A stretch of DNA of 64,000 nt from Solibaculum mannosilyticum. Lineage in GTDB: Bacteria; Bacillota; Clostridia; Oscillospirales; Acutalibacteraceae. The stretch spans positions 2,284,501-2,348,500 of the forward strand of contig NZ_AP023321.1 of the NCBI RefSeq assembly GCF_015140235.1. The letters run 5' to 3'. Below, in pieces: positions 43,379-51,450 of this stretch. The notes under the pieces are model-generated. The model saw nothing but the letters and a program-made list of their open reading frames with translations. It searched no databases and was not told the DNA's origin. The translations under genes and the position numbers were made by a program. How positions within the stretch are numbered: position 1 is the first letter of the stretch; every line of letters begins with the position of its first letter.

Positions 43379-44383
43379 TCACGCGGGAAGGGGAATACTA
43401 TTGCCTTTTTGCATCCACAGGACGGTGTCCCGAATGGTCTGGAACAAGTCTCTCGGGCGGTATCCCAACTCGCTTGTGGCCTTATCATGAGAAAATTTGT
43501 CGTTGCTTTTTAAGGTATAGAGTGAATATTTCGTATAGAGAGGCCGTTCTTTTTTGCGTTTGGCATACCACTGCATCATAGGCGCCGCCGCTTTGGCCAT
43601 CCATATGGGCAGTACCGGCAGCTTCTTGCCTCCGGCCACAAGCCGCACCATCTTCAGCACGTCTTTGATCTCATAGTGCCGGTTGGATAAAATATAGCAT
43701 TGTCCGCTTTTGCCCTTTTCGGCCGCCAGCAAACAACCTTTGGCTACATCCCGCACATCTACAAAATCGTATCCCCCGTGGACGCACGCCGGCAACAGCC
43801 CGCGGAGATAATCGCTGACCATCTGTACCAGATGATTCCCTGAATTGTCATAGGGACCCAAGATGCCTGAGGGATGTACAACCACTGCATCCAGCCCTCC
43901 CTTAGCGGCATCGAGAACCGCCTGTGTAGCTTCCGCTTTTGTCTTGGCGTATCCTCCCACCACATTCTCCGATGAGAAATGGTTTACCTCCTGCAGGACA
44001 CAGGTTTTATCCTTCTCCGGGATAGCGTGCACTGAACTGACGTACACCAGCCTTTTTGCCTTATATTCTTTACACAGTTTGATGACCTGTTTGGTCCCCA
44101 CTACATTGACGTCGTACAGCATAGGCGATACCTTTTCCCCGATGTCCACAATGCCAGCTGTGTGAATGACAATGATATCAGCTCCTTCTGCGCCCTCAAA
44201 CAGCGGACGCATGGTGTCGATATAACGCACATCCCCTTTGATATAGCGGACGTTATCACAGTCCTCCGCCTGCTGGCCGGGAAGGATCAGCCCTCGAACC
44301 TCTTCCCCTTTTCTCCTCAGCATCCGGACGATGGTGCCCCCTAAATGGCCTGTGGCACCGGTGACAACAAACACTTTTTTCAT
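43379..44383 (-). CDS. NAD-dependent epimerase/dehydratase family protein
   Basis: 334 residues from the ATG at 44383; upstream in-frame Met codons lack a ribosome binding site. Extended SDR with NAD motif VTGATGHLGGTIV, VYVSSVHA and a Y-x-x-x-K pair in GGYAKTKAEA. Resembles 3-beta-hydroxysteroid dehydrogenase/dihydroflavonol reductase-like enzymes. Divergent from a TetR regulator, which probably controls it. Substrate unknown. Confidence 0.85.
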   Translation of the reverse strand: MKKVFVVTGATGHLGGTIVRMLRRKGEEVRGLILPGQQAEDCDNVRYIKGDVRYIDTMRPLFEGAEGADIIVIHTAGIVDIGEKVSPMLYDVNVVGTKQVIKLCKEYKAKRLVYVSSVHAIPEKDKTCVLQEVNHFSSENVVGGYAKTKAEATQAVLDAAKGGLDAVVVHPSGILGPYDNSGNHLVQMVSDYLRGLLPACVHGGYDFVDVRDVAKGCLLAAEKGKSGQCYILSNRHYEIKDVLKMVRLVAGGKKLPVLPIWMAKAAAPMMQWYAKRKKERPLYTKYSLYTLKSNDKFSHDKATSELGYRPRDLFQTIRDTVLWMQKGNSIPLPA

Positions 44384-44501
44384 ATTTAATAGACACCTCT
44401 TTTTGATAACATACACGGTGTTGAATTTCATCTCTAATTGTATTATAATTTCTTTGATGTCACTCTTCAATGGGCACTTCCAAGGCTTTTGAAACAATAT
44501 C

Positions 44502-44525
44502 CAACACTTCCGACATGCTGTGTTG
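44502..44525. promoter_or_regulatory. Candidate TetR operator
   Basis: Inverted repeat CAACAC (44502-44507) and GTGTTG (44520-44525) in the divergent region between the epimerase and TetR genes. A further GTGTTGAAT occurs near 44417. Confidence 0.4.
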
Positions 44526-44572
44526 AATACCAAGCATCCTTCACAAATTGTTGTTATTTAGGAGGCCTCCTC

Positions 44573-45157
44573 ATGAGACAGGGAGATCATCGTACCCGCG
44601 TCACCAAAATGCTCATCCGCAAAGCTTTTACCGATCTGCTTCGGCAAAAACCTATCCAAAGTATCTCCATCAAGGAACTATGCACCCACGCCGGCATCAA
44701 CCGGGGTACCTTTTATACCCATTATACCGATATCTACGACCTGCTTTACAAAATGGAATCGGATATGATGGAGGATTTCCTGCAGGCCTTAAAGCCCCTC
44801 CTGGATGTGGAAGAAAAGGATCTGACCCCTCTTAAAATCACAACCGGTATTTTTCAATGCCTTAAGGACAACGCTGATCTGTGCACCGTCACCCTCGGCC
44901 CCTTCGGAGATAAGGAATTTGCAGCACGGCTCATTAACATCGGCCGTGAGAAATGCATTGAAACCTATATGCGCTTTTTCGCCGGCGCTACGACCAAGCA
45001 AATTGAATACTACTATGCCTTTGTCAGCTCCGGATGCATCGGGTTGCTGGAAAAATGGCTCAGCGAAGGGATGTCTACCAGCGCTGAGGAGATGGCCTCC
45101 ATGGCGGAATCCATTATGATGTTCGGCATCGGCTTTTTGCAGCAAAAAGGATCGTGA
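44573..45157 (+). CDS. TetR-family transcriptional regulator
   Basis: 194 residues; ATG at 44573 behind AGGAGG. The N-terminal helix-turn-helix reads RVTKMLIRKAFTDLLRQKPIQSISIKELCTHAGINRGTFYTHYTDIYDLL, and the C-terminal ligand domain contains the DUF-type TetR_C_7 pattern (YYYAFVSSGCIGLLEKWLSEG). It faces away from the epimerase gene and is the likely local repressor. Confidence 0.9.
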   Translation: MRQGDHRTRVTKMLIRKAFTDLLRQKPIQSISIKELCTHAGINRGTFYTHYTDIYDLLYKMESDMMEDFLQALKPLLDVEEKDLTPLKITTGIFQCLKDNADLCTVTLGPFGDKEFAARLINIGREKCIETYMRFFAGATTKQIEYYYAFVSSGCIGLLEKWLSEGMSTSAEEMASMAESIMMFGIGFLQQKGS

Positions 45158-45291
45158 TTCCTTGGGAAAAGACGGGAATTGTGGGGCTTGTTCACTGTTT
45201 GTCAATAGACTTCTGTTGAAAAATCCTGTATAATGGTTTTATTTCCAGTGGATTTTCATCGGTTATTCTTTAGAAAAGGAGTCGGTTCCAG

Positions 45292-45642
45292 ATGGCTTGG
45301 ATGTTATTGGTCATTTTTCTATTGCTCACCCTGCTTTTCCTCACTGGAAGAGGTTCCCCTCTCCTGATCGGTTTTAACAGCCTCCCAAAAGAGGAACAGG
45401 CCCAGTACCGCATCAAATCCATCTGCCATGACTTCGGCGCCTTTGTTCTCCTCCCCTTGGATGCTGTATGGCTTTTGTGCTACTTTTTCTTAAAACAGGA
45501 TATTTGGATCGCTTTGATGGTGCTGGCCTATGTGATTTATTTGGTGGTATGCGCCGTCCTCTTTGAAAAACGAGGCGGTTTAAAGTTCTATCGCAGGGAT
45601 GTTTCCCGGAGAGTCCATCCCAAACGCGCCGGTCAGCGATAA
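45292..45642 (+). CDS. DUF3784-like small membrane protein
   Basis: 116 residues with three hydrophobic segments and the GRGSPLLIGFNSLPKEEQAQY signature typical of DUF3784 proteins. ATG behind AAAGGAG. Function unknown. Single gene between the TetR gene and the DUF6125-like gene. Confidence 0.75.
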   Translation: MAWMLLVIFLLLTLLFLTGRGSPLLIGFNSLPKEEQAQYRIKSICHDFGAFVLLPLDAVWLLCYFFLKQDIWIALMVLAYVIYLVVCAVLFEKRGGLKFYRRDVSRRVHPKRAGQR

Positions 45643-45702
45643 CCGAATGTTGCTCTATCCCATTGTATCATTTCTTAAGAATCATGCGAAAAGAGGGGTT
45701 GT

Positions 45703-46227
45703 ATGCCCAATCAAGCCCTGGAATATCTTGACAAAGAACAGCTCATCCAGCTGATTGAACTGTATTCCAAGAATTGGCTGGCTATGGACGGCGTCTGGTT
45801 CCAGTCGGTAGAACGCAAATTCGGTATGGAGGAAGCCATGATACATGACGAAAACGCCTGGGAGCGTTTTACCGTCATTGAAGCCAGAAAGATCAAAGCC
45901 TTCCTCCAGCTGCCGGACCGCAGTGGATTGGAAGGGCTTGCCAAGGCCCTCCGGTTCCGGTTTTACGCCAACATTAACCGGGACGAAATTGTAATAGAGG
46001 GCAATACATTGATCTACCGGACGTTGGACTGCCGGGTACAAAATGCCAGGAAGCGCAAAGGGATGCCGTTTCATCCGTGCAAATCGGTGGGTATAATCGA
46101 ATACAGCGGATTTGCAAGGGAAATCGATGACCGGATTGCATGCGAAGTCCTGAGCTGTTACCCTGATATCACCGACGAGAGCTGTTGTTGCGCTTGGAAA
46201 TTCACTTTGGCCTCTTCTCAAGATTAG
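45703..46227 (+). CDS. DUF6125-like cytosolic protein
   Basis: 174 residues. Contains LIELYSKNWLAMDGVWFQSVERKFGMEEAMIHDENAWERFT, RTLDCRVQNARKRKGMPFHPCKSVG and C-terminal CYPDITDESCCCAWKF. The conserved cysteine and histidine set suggests a metal- or cofactor-linked role, but function is unknown. Preceded by AAGAGGGG and closed by a terminator. Confidence 0.7.
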   Translation: MPNQALEYLDKEQLIQLIELYSKNWLAMDGVWFQSVERKFGMEEAMIHDENAWERFTVIEARKIKAFLQLPDRSGLEGLAKALRFRFYANINRDEIVIEGNTLIYRTLDCRVQNARKRKGMPFHPCKSVGIIEYSGFAREIDDRIACEVLSCYPDITDESCCCAWKFTLASSQD

Positions 46228-46236
46228 AGTGCAGGA

Positions 46237-46276
46237 AAAGGCAGGTTTGACGAAAAACGTCAAACCTGCCTTTTTG
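46237..46276. terminator. Terminator between convergent genes
   Basis: Stem AAGGCAGGTTTGACG/CGTCAAACCTGCCTT with a four-base loop and T run. Confidence 0.88.
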
Positions 46277-46295
46277 GTTGCCGCAAGATTTAAGA

Positions 46296-46709
46296 TCAGG
46301 GTTTGCTGATCTCACAAATGGCCTGGGCCACTTCGGTATGGTCCCGCATACGGGCCAAGTCGGCCAAGCTGATGATGCCGGCCAATTTGCCGTCCTCCAC
46401 CACGGGCAGACGCCGGATCTGTTCGTAGGACATCATTCGCACTGCGTCATCCACCGACTGATGCGGGGTGATATAGACTGTCCCTGTCGTCATGATATCC
46501 CCCACTTTGACATGGGTCGGATCCTTCCCTTCGGCCACACAGCGCAATACAATATCCCGGTCGGTCAACATGCCTTTGATCTGGCCGTTGTCCACCACCG
46601 GGATGGATCCAATGTTGTGTTCGCTCATGAGCTGGGCCGCCTTTGTAACCTGTTCATGAGATGGAACCGACACCACTCTAGTGTTCATAACCTCACTGAC
46701 ATAAGCCAT
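46296..46709 (-). CDS. CBS-domain pair protein
   Basis: 137 residues made of two CBS repeats (VMNTRVVSVPSHEQVTKAAQLMSEHNIGSIPVVDNGQIKGMLTDRDIVLR and the matching MTTGTVYITPHQSVDDAVRMM...). Such stand-alone pairs bind adenine nucleotides and act as regulators. No fused effector domain. Lies 21 bp downstream of the QueG-like gene and may be cotranscribed with it. Confidence 0.9.
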   Translation of the reverse strand: MAYVSEVMNTRVVSVPSHEQVTKAAQLMSEHNIGSIPVVDNGQIKGMLTDRDIVLRCVAEGKDPTHVKVGDIMTTGTVYITPHQSVDDAVRMMSYEQIRRLPVVEDGKLAGIISLADLARMRDHTEVAQAICEISKP

Positions 46710-46730
46710 ACTTTTCCCTCCTGCACAAGT

Positions 46731-47558
46731 CTATTTTGCAGGTTTAGTATGACCTTTTTTTCCCAGTATTATACGAAGGTTGCGTTGGATGACCGCTTCC
46801 CCTCTCCATTCCCAGGCGCGGGGAAGATCATCCCCTTGTTCCGGCGGATAAGATGGGACATAATGTTCGGCAAAGGCCTGCAGCGGACGTATTGTTACCT
46901 CCCGGTTATAGGGACAAACAAGCTGACAGGTATCGCATCCCCAGCACAAGCCATTTTGGGCGATCTTTTCTTCCTCTTCCTCAGTCAGGTCCTTCTTTTT
47001 TTGCGTAATGTCCGATACACAGTTTGTTCGTACAAAGTTCTCTTTTCCCAGTGTACGGCCAGGGCATGCCCTCCGGCAAGCCCCGCAGTGGATACAGCGG
47101 ACCAATTCCTTCCCGGTGGGCTTGACCGGCAGATCAGTGACGATTTCCCCTATAAAACACCAGGATCCGTACTCCGGATGGAGCAGCAAGCCGTTGTCCC
47201 CTACTGTACCCAGTCCGGCTAAGGCGGCTGCCTGCACCTCGGGGATAGGAGAATTATCCACAAAAGATTCAAATGAAAAAGAGGGATACGCTTCCTTGAG
47301 ACGTTTCTGAAGGCCCTCCAGCACATCCCCTACTACGCAATGATAGTCGGGCACACGGGCATATCGGCAAAGATTCCCCTCTTCCTGCCGCACCAGATAA
47401 GGAAAAAGTCCCACCAGGATTGACTGTGCTCCATCCATCAACCTCTTCCGGGCGCGGCATGGAATAAGACGATCCGCTATTTTTTCGAAGGCACAGCAGC
47501 CCCAGATATCTGTCCCTGCCTCTTGCAGCAGCGGCACGATGGCGTCAAACTGGATCAT
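46731..47558 (-). CDS. QueG-like 4Fe-4S protein (possible epoxyqueuosine reductase relative)
   Basis: 275 residues from the ATG at 47558 with GGGAGGG upstream. It has the QueG-type pattern of two adjacent 4Fe-4S motifs (RCIHCGACRRACPGRTLG and GLCWGCDTCQLVCPYNR) and AALAGLGTVGDNGLLLHPEYGSW. It is shorter than true QueG (about 380) and lacks the N-terminal cobalamin-binding part, so it belongs to the short QueG-like group whose substrate is unsettled. The neighbouring preQ1-controlled queT supports a queuosine link. Confidence 0.75.
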   Translation of the reverse strand: MIQFDAIVPLLQEAGTDIWGCCAFEKIADRLIPCRARKRLMDGAQSILVGLFPYLVRQEEGNLCRYARVPDYHCVVGDVLEGLQKRLKEAYPSFSFESFVDNSPIPEVQAAALAGLGTVGDNGLLLHPEYGSWCFIGEIVTDLPVKPTGKELVRCIHCGACRRACPGRTLGKENFVRTNCVSDITQKKKDLTEEEEEKIAQNGLCWGCDTCQLVCPYNREVTIRPLQAFAEHYVPSYPPEQGDDLPRAWEWRGEAVIQRNLRIILGKKGHTKPAK

Positions 47559-47594
47559 TTTATTCTTCCCTCCCTTCTCAGCCTCTGGTACAGC

Positions 47595-47637
47595 AAAGCC
47601 CGCCAGGCCCCCAACATCCGGGCCGGCGGGCTTTTTT
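47595..47637. terminator. Terminator between queT and QueG-like gene
   Basis: GC-rich stem AAGCCCGCC/GGCGGGCTT with inner GGCCC/GGGCC pairing. The U run is strong on the plus strand and weak (CTTTG) on the minus strand, so termination of queT may be partial. Confidence 0.6.
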
Positions 47638-47706
47638 ACTTTATTCTCCCGATTTTCTCGGGAGCTGCATTTTCGGGCCTTATCTGCCCGACACAAAGAA
47701 TCAAAA

Positions 47707-48246
47707 TCAAATCCTCTTGACCGTATTCTGGCCAAAGATGCGTTCTGCCGCCCCTGTCTTAACCAGCACCGTGGCAAGCGGCACGCCTAAAACCAGACAG
47801 GCTGCCAGTTCACCAGCCCCCACTTCCACCAGCATGCTCAGCCACAGGGGATGGTTGAACGCCACCGAAAGTTCCGCGCCGATGATAACGGCGTTAAACA
47901 GCACAGGCGGCAGGGCCGACAGCACCGGTACTCCCTTAAAGCGGATGTTGCGCAGGGCATAACTGCACAGGGCAGCCAACAAGGTAGCCAGTGTGCCGAG
48001 TACAATGTCCAATGGGCCGGCCACGTTAAGGCCCATGGCCAGGCCGATGGTGTTGGAAATGAGACAGCCCACCGCAAGCCCCGGGATAGCCGACGGCGTA
48101 AAGGCCGGCAGAATGGTGAGGGCCTCAGCCACCCGGCATTGGAATAAGCCATAGCTGATGGGCGACAGGCCTACGGTCAGCACGGTGTACAGGGCGGCGA
48201 TAACAGCCCCCTCCGACAACCGGCGCAGGGATACATTTTCTCTCAT
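47707..48246 (-). CDS. queT: QueT-family queuosine precursor transporter
   Basis: 179 residues with five to six hydrophobic helices. LSPISYGLFQCRVAEALTILPAFTPSAIPGLAVGCLISN is characteristic of QueT, the substrate-binding S component of an ECF transporter for queuosine precursors. The preQ1-I riboswitch in its leader confirms the pathway. No ECF A/A'/T genes are in the window; a shared module elsewhere is expected. Confidence 0.92.
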   Translation of the reverse strand: MRENVSLRRLSEGAVIAALYTVLTVGLSPISYGLFQCRVAEALTILPAFTPSAIPGLAVGCLISNTIGLAMGLNVAGPLDIVLGTLATLLAALCSYALRNIRFKGVPVLSALPPVLFNAVIIGAELSVAFNHPLWLSMLVEVGAGELAACLVLGVPLATVLVKTGAAERIFGQNTVKRI

Positions 48247-48260
48247 GATGACATTCCTCC

Positions 48261-48296
48261 GTAGTTTTCTTTTAGGTCAGGATGTTGCGACTGACC
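48261..48296 (-). promoter_or_regulatory. preQ1-I riboswitch upstream of queT
   Basis: On the minus strand a GGTCAG/CTGACC stem (48291-48296 and 48275-48280) encloses a C-rich loop (TCGCAACATC). An A-rich tail follows, ending AAAACTA (48262-48268) just before GGAGG. This stem, loop and AAAACUA tail is the H-type pseudoknot of class I preQ1 aptamers. Overlap with the ribosome binding site suggests translational control. Confidence 0.82.
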
Positions 48297-48343
48297 GGAT
48301 GGTTCCTCCATCCTTGATCTATGATAAAGAGGCCGCGTCCTTT

Positions 48344-50638
48344 TTATGGATGCGATACCTCGGGATGCTCTTTGTACCAGATCTCCGGCATGAGGCAGTC
48401 CTCATTGACGGTGGCTTTCGATACATCCACAGTGGCTTCCTCATCGGGACGGACTTTGCGTCCCACCGCTACGACGCGGGCATCTTTAAAAATATGCGAA
48501 CAAGAGGACAGCATGATAATCTGGTCGTCACCCTGAACGTCCACTGGAATGTCGTAAAGGGAGCGTTCTCTTAATTCGTCCACAAAGGTAAGGAAATCGC
48601 CGTCTGAACTAAAGTCGGTACGCAGATAGTCAAAATTGGGGGCATGTTCCTCCCGGGTACTGGCATAAAATACCGAGAAAATTTTCCACTGGTTTTCCTC
48701 ATCCAATGTATCCATCTGGATCATGGGGTGGTTCTTGTAGTATTTGAGGGTCTTGTAGTTCTCCAAAGCGCCGAACATCTGGCCGTTGATGAGGCGGTGG
48801 CCATAGACAATGATGTTCCGATCGGTGCCGTCCAACTTATTGCGGTAGTCAAAGAAGGGGGTGCCGTATTTGCTGTAATTGCCGTAAAAGTCCTTGTAGA
48901 GATAGTAATCGTTGTCGCTGGACTGGACAACAGGATAATTCAAACCGGTATTCTCGATCTGCACCCAGCCTTTGACATCGGGATTGAGGGCGTAGAGCTT
49001 GGCAAAGGAATCAGGAACCCCCTCCGGCGTGGATACATCTTCCGCAGGCTCAGGTTGCGACGTCAGATGAAAGACATCCCACCACGGAGTCTCGGGCTGC
49101 TCCACCTGGGTGGCGTCGCCGTACAGGTCGGACAAGCTGTCGTAAGCCGAATTGGCCTTCCACGGCACGTACACCTGATCGTATAATAACCATCCCGCCG
49201 ATCCCAAAAAGGCAAGCAGCGCCACCAAAAAGAGCAGTTTGCTGAATACTTGTCCAGCTGAGTCCCCTTTCCACGGAAGGATCTTCTGCAATCCCTTTTT
49301 CTTGGGCCCTTTCCCCGTCGGTACCGGCAGCGGCATGATGCATTTGACAAACTTCTTGTTTTTCCCCTTCTTTTTCAAAGGCATACAATTGCCCATGAAA
49401 TCCACATCGTCCACCAAGTAAAGACGCACCATGTCCAACGCGTGGGACGCTGCCACATGCCGCACATACGACCGGCTGGCCCCAGCTACGCTGATATGCC
49501 GCGCCCAGATGCGTTCCTCATCGGTCAGGGCAATCCATACCGATCCTGCCGGTTCGCCGTTCGGCCCGCCTTCAGGACCGGCGTATCCCGTAATGCTGAC
49601 GCCCAGATCCGACCGGGCGGCACGGCGGGCTCCGATGGCCATGGAACATGCCGCCTCCTGACTGACGGCAGTATACTTCTTCAAAAGCTTGGGCGGGACT
49701 CCCAGCAGCTTTGTTTTCTTTTCATCTGAGTAGGTGATAAAGCTGCATTCCATCACCTTGGAAGCGCCGGGGATATCCACAATCCGTTTGGCCAGCAATC
49801 CTCCCGTGCAGGATTCTGCCACAGCGATGTGAAAATCACAACGGGTAAGGCTTTCCACTACCACCTGTTCCAGATTGTCCACATCCTGCCCGTAGATGGC
49901 ACGTCCCAGGCGGCGGCGCAGCTCATCCATAACAGGATAAATCAGGGTATCGGCATCCGCCTGGCTGGGAGCCATTGCCGTGACGCGCAGCTGCACTTCC
50001 CCTTCCTTGGCGTAAGGGGCTACAGTGGGATTTTCCCCTTCCATCAAATCGGCAATCGTAGTCTCCACAGCCGATTCCCCCATCCCAAAGATGTGCAGGG
50101 TGTGGGATACGATAGTCTGTTTGGTCATCTCCATGAGCTGCGGCTTTACCGATTTCTCAAACATGGCCTGCAATTCCCGGGGCGGACCAGGCAGCATAAT
50201 AATGAGCTGATTGCCTTTGGCTACAGCACAGCCAGGGGCTGTCCCCTCTGTGTTGGGGAATACCACACATCCTTTGGGCAGCATAGCTTGTTTTCTATTG
50301 TTCTCGGTCATTTCACGGCCGCGTTTTTCAAAGAATTCCTGGATGTGCTCCAGGGACGGCTCGTGAAGTTCCTGCTCGACTCCCAATTCCTCACAAATGG
50401 TCTGACAGGTTAGGTCGTCGGCCGTGGGGCCCAAGCCGCCGGATGTGATAATAATATCACTGCGGGAAAGGGCGATACTGAGTGCCGACTTCAGACGCTC
50501 CGGATTATCCCCTACCGTCGACTGGAAGTGGACGGTGATGCCCACTGCGGCCAGTTGACGGGAAAGATATTGGGCGTCCGTGTTTAGAATATCACCTAAT
50601 AACAGTTCGGTCCCGACCGAAATGATCTCTGCTCTCAT
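48344..50638 (-). CDS. CinA - class B sortase fusion protein
   Basis: 764 residues in one uninterrupted frame; ATG 50638 with AAAGGAGT upstream. Residues 1-170 are the CinA/MoaB-like domain (GTELLLGDILNTD, SGGLGPTADD). Residues 255-408 are the PncC nicotinamide-nucleotide amidohydrolase domain (AVAESCTGGLLAKRI, SITGYAGPEGG). A Lys/Gly/Pro-rich linker (415-455) leads to one membrane helix (about 464-486). Residues 500-764 are a class B sortase with His613 (YGHR), Cys713 (MLSSCSH) and Arg721. The topology fits CinA inside and sortase outside. Met415 could be a secondary start for sortase alone but lacks a clear ribosome binding site. Follows thiI across the repeat array. Confidence 0.88.
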   Translation of the reverse strand: MRAEIISVGTELLLGDILNTDAQYLSRQLAAVGITVHFQSTVGDNPERLKSALSIALSRSDIIITSGGLGPTADDLTCQTICEELGVEQELHEPSLEHIQEFFEKRGREMTENNRKQAMLPKGCVVFPNTEGTAPGCAVAKGNQLIIMLPGPPRELQAMFEKSVKPQLMEMTKQTIVSHTLHIFGMGESAVETTIADLMEGENPTVAPYAKEGEVQLRVTAMAPSQADADTLIYPVMDELRRRLGRAIYGQDVDNLEQVVVESLTRCDFHIAVAESCTGGLLAKRIVDIPGASKVMECSFITYSDEKKTKLLGVPPKLLKKYTAVSQEAACSMAIGARRAARSDLGVSITGYAGPEGGPNGEPAGSVWIALTDEERIWARHISVAGASRSYVRHVAASHALDMVRLYLVDDVDFMGNCMPLKKKGKNKKFVKCIMPLPVPTGKGPKKKGLQKILPWKGDSAGQVFSKLLFLVALLAFLGSAGWLLYDQVYVPWKANSAYDSLSDLYGDATQVEQPETPWWDVFHLTSQPEPAEDVSTPEGVPDSFAKLYALNPDVKGWVQIENTGLNYPVVQSSDNDYYLYKDFYGNYSKYGTPFFDYRNKLDGTDRNIIVYGHRLINGQMFGALENYKTLKYYKNHPMIQMDTLDEENQWKIFSVFYASTREEHAPNFDYLRTDFSSDGDFLTFVDELRERSLYDIPVDVQGDDQIIMLSSCSHIFKDARVVAVGRKVRPDEEATVDVSKATVNEDCLMPEIWYKEHPEVSHP

Positions 50639-50653
50639 GAAAGTACTCCTTTC

Positions 50654-51449
50654 ATCCTCTGGCGGGCAGTGCCCGCCTCCATACCGCTCCAAGAGAAAAT
50701 TGATACTTTTCCCTTTGGGGCACGGTACCGTTTCTCTGAAAAGACGGATTCCCTTATCCTCGTGGGCAGTGCCCGCCTCCATACCGCTCCAAGAGAAAAT
50801 TGATACTTTTCCCTTTGGGGCACGGTACCGTTTCTCTGAAAAGACGGATTCCCTTATCCTCGTGGGCAGCGCCCGCCTCCATACCGCCCCAAGAGAAAAT
50901 TGATACTTTTCCCTTTGGGGCACGGTACCGTTTCTCTGAAAAGACGGATTCCCTTATCCTCGTGGGCAGCGCCCGCCTCCATACCGCCCCAAGAGAAAAT
51001 TGATACTTTTCCCTTTGAGGCACGGTACCGTTTCTCTGAAAAGACGGATTCCCTTATCCTCGTGGGCAGCGCCCGCCTCCATACCGCCCCAAGAGAAAAT
51101 TGATATTTTTCCCTTTGGGGCACGGTACCATTTCTCTGAAAAGACGGATTCCCTTATCCTCGTGGGCAGTACCCGCCTCCATACCGCCCCAAGAGAAAAT
51201 TGATATTTTTCCCTTTGGGGCACGGTACCATTTCTCTGAAAAGACGGATTCCCTTATCCTCGTGGGCAGTACCCGCCTCCATACCGCCCCAAGAGAAAAT
51301 TGATATTTTTCCCTTTGGGGCACGGTACCATTTCTCTGAAAAGACGGATTCCCTTATCCTCGTGGGCAGTACCCGCCTCCATACCGCCCCAAGAGAAAAT
51401 TGATATTTTTCCCTTTGGGGCACGGTACCATTTCTCTGAAAAGACGGAT
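50654..51449. repeat. Tandem array of eight 100-bp repeats
   Basis: Units begin at GGGCAG: 50664, 50764, 50864, 50964, 51064, 51164, 51264 and 51364, exactly 100 bp apart; the last is about 86 bp. The array fills the gap between thiI (stop at 51451) and the cinA-sortase ribosome binding site. Variant bases change stepwise: units 1-2, 3-4 and 5 differ, and units 6-8 are identical. Each unit can form a hairpin (CCCCAA...GAAAA with TTTTC...TTGGGG) in leftward RNA. The period is not a multiple of three, and the unit lacks ribosome binding sites, so it is not coding. Confidence 0.97.
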
Positions 51450-51450
51450 C

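Noticed and set aside
48344-50923. Longer N-terminus for the CinA-sortase protein extending into the tandem repeats
   Set aside because: The extra 95 codons are repeat sequence without homology, while the ATG at 50638 has a good ribosome binding site and gives the standard CinA start.
50754-51423. Overlapping 89-codon leftward frames within the tandem array
   Set aside because: They recur only because the repeat recurs, have no ribosome binding site, shift frame from unit to unit and resemble no protein.
50654-51449. CRISPR array
   Set aside because: The whole 100-bp period is repeated with no unique spacers, and no cas genes are near. It is a plain tandem repeat.
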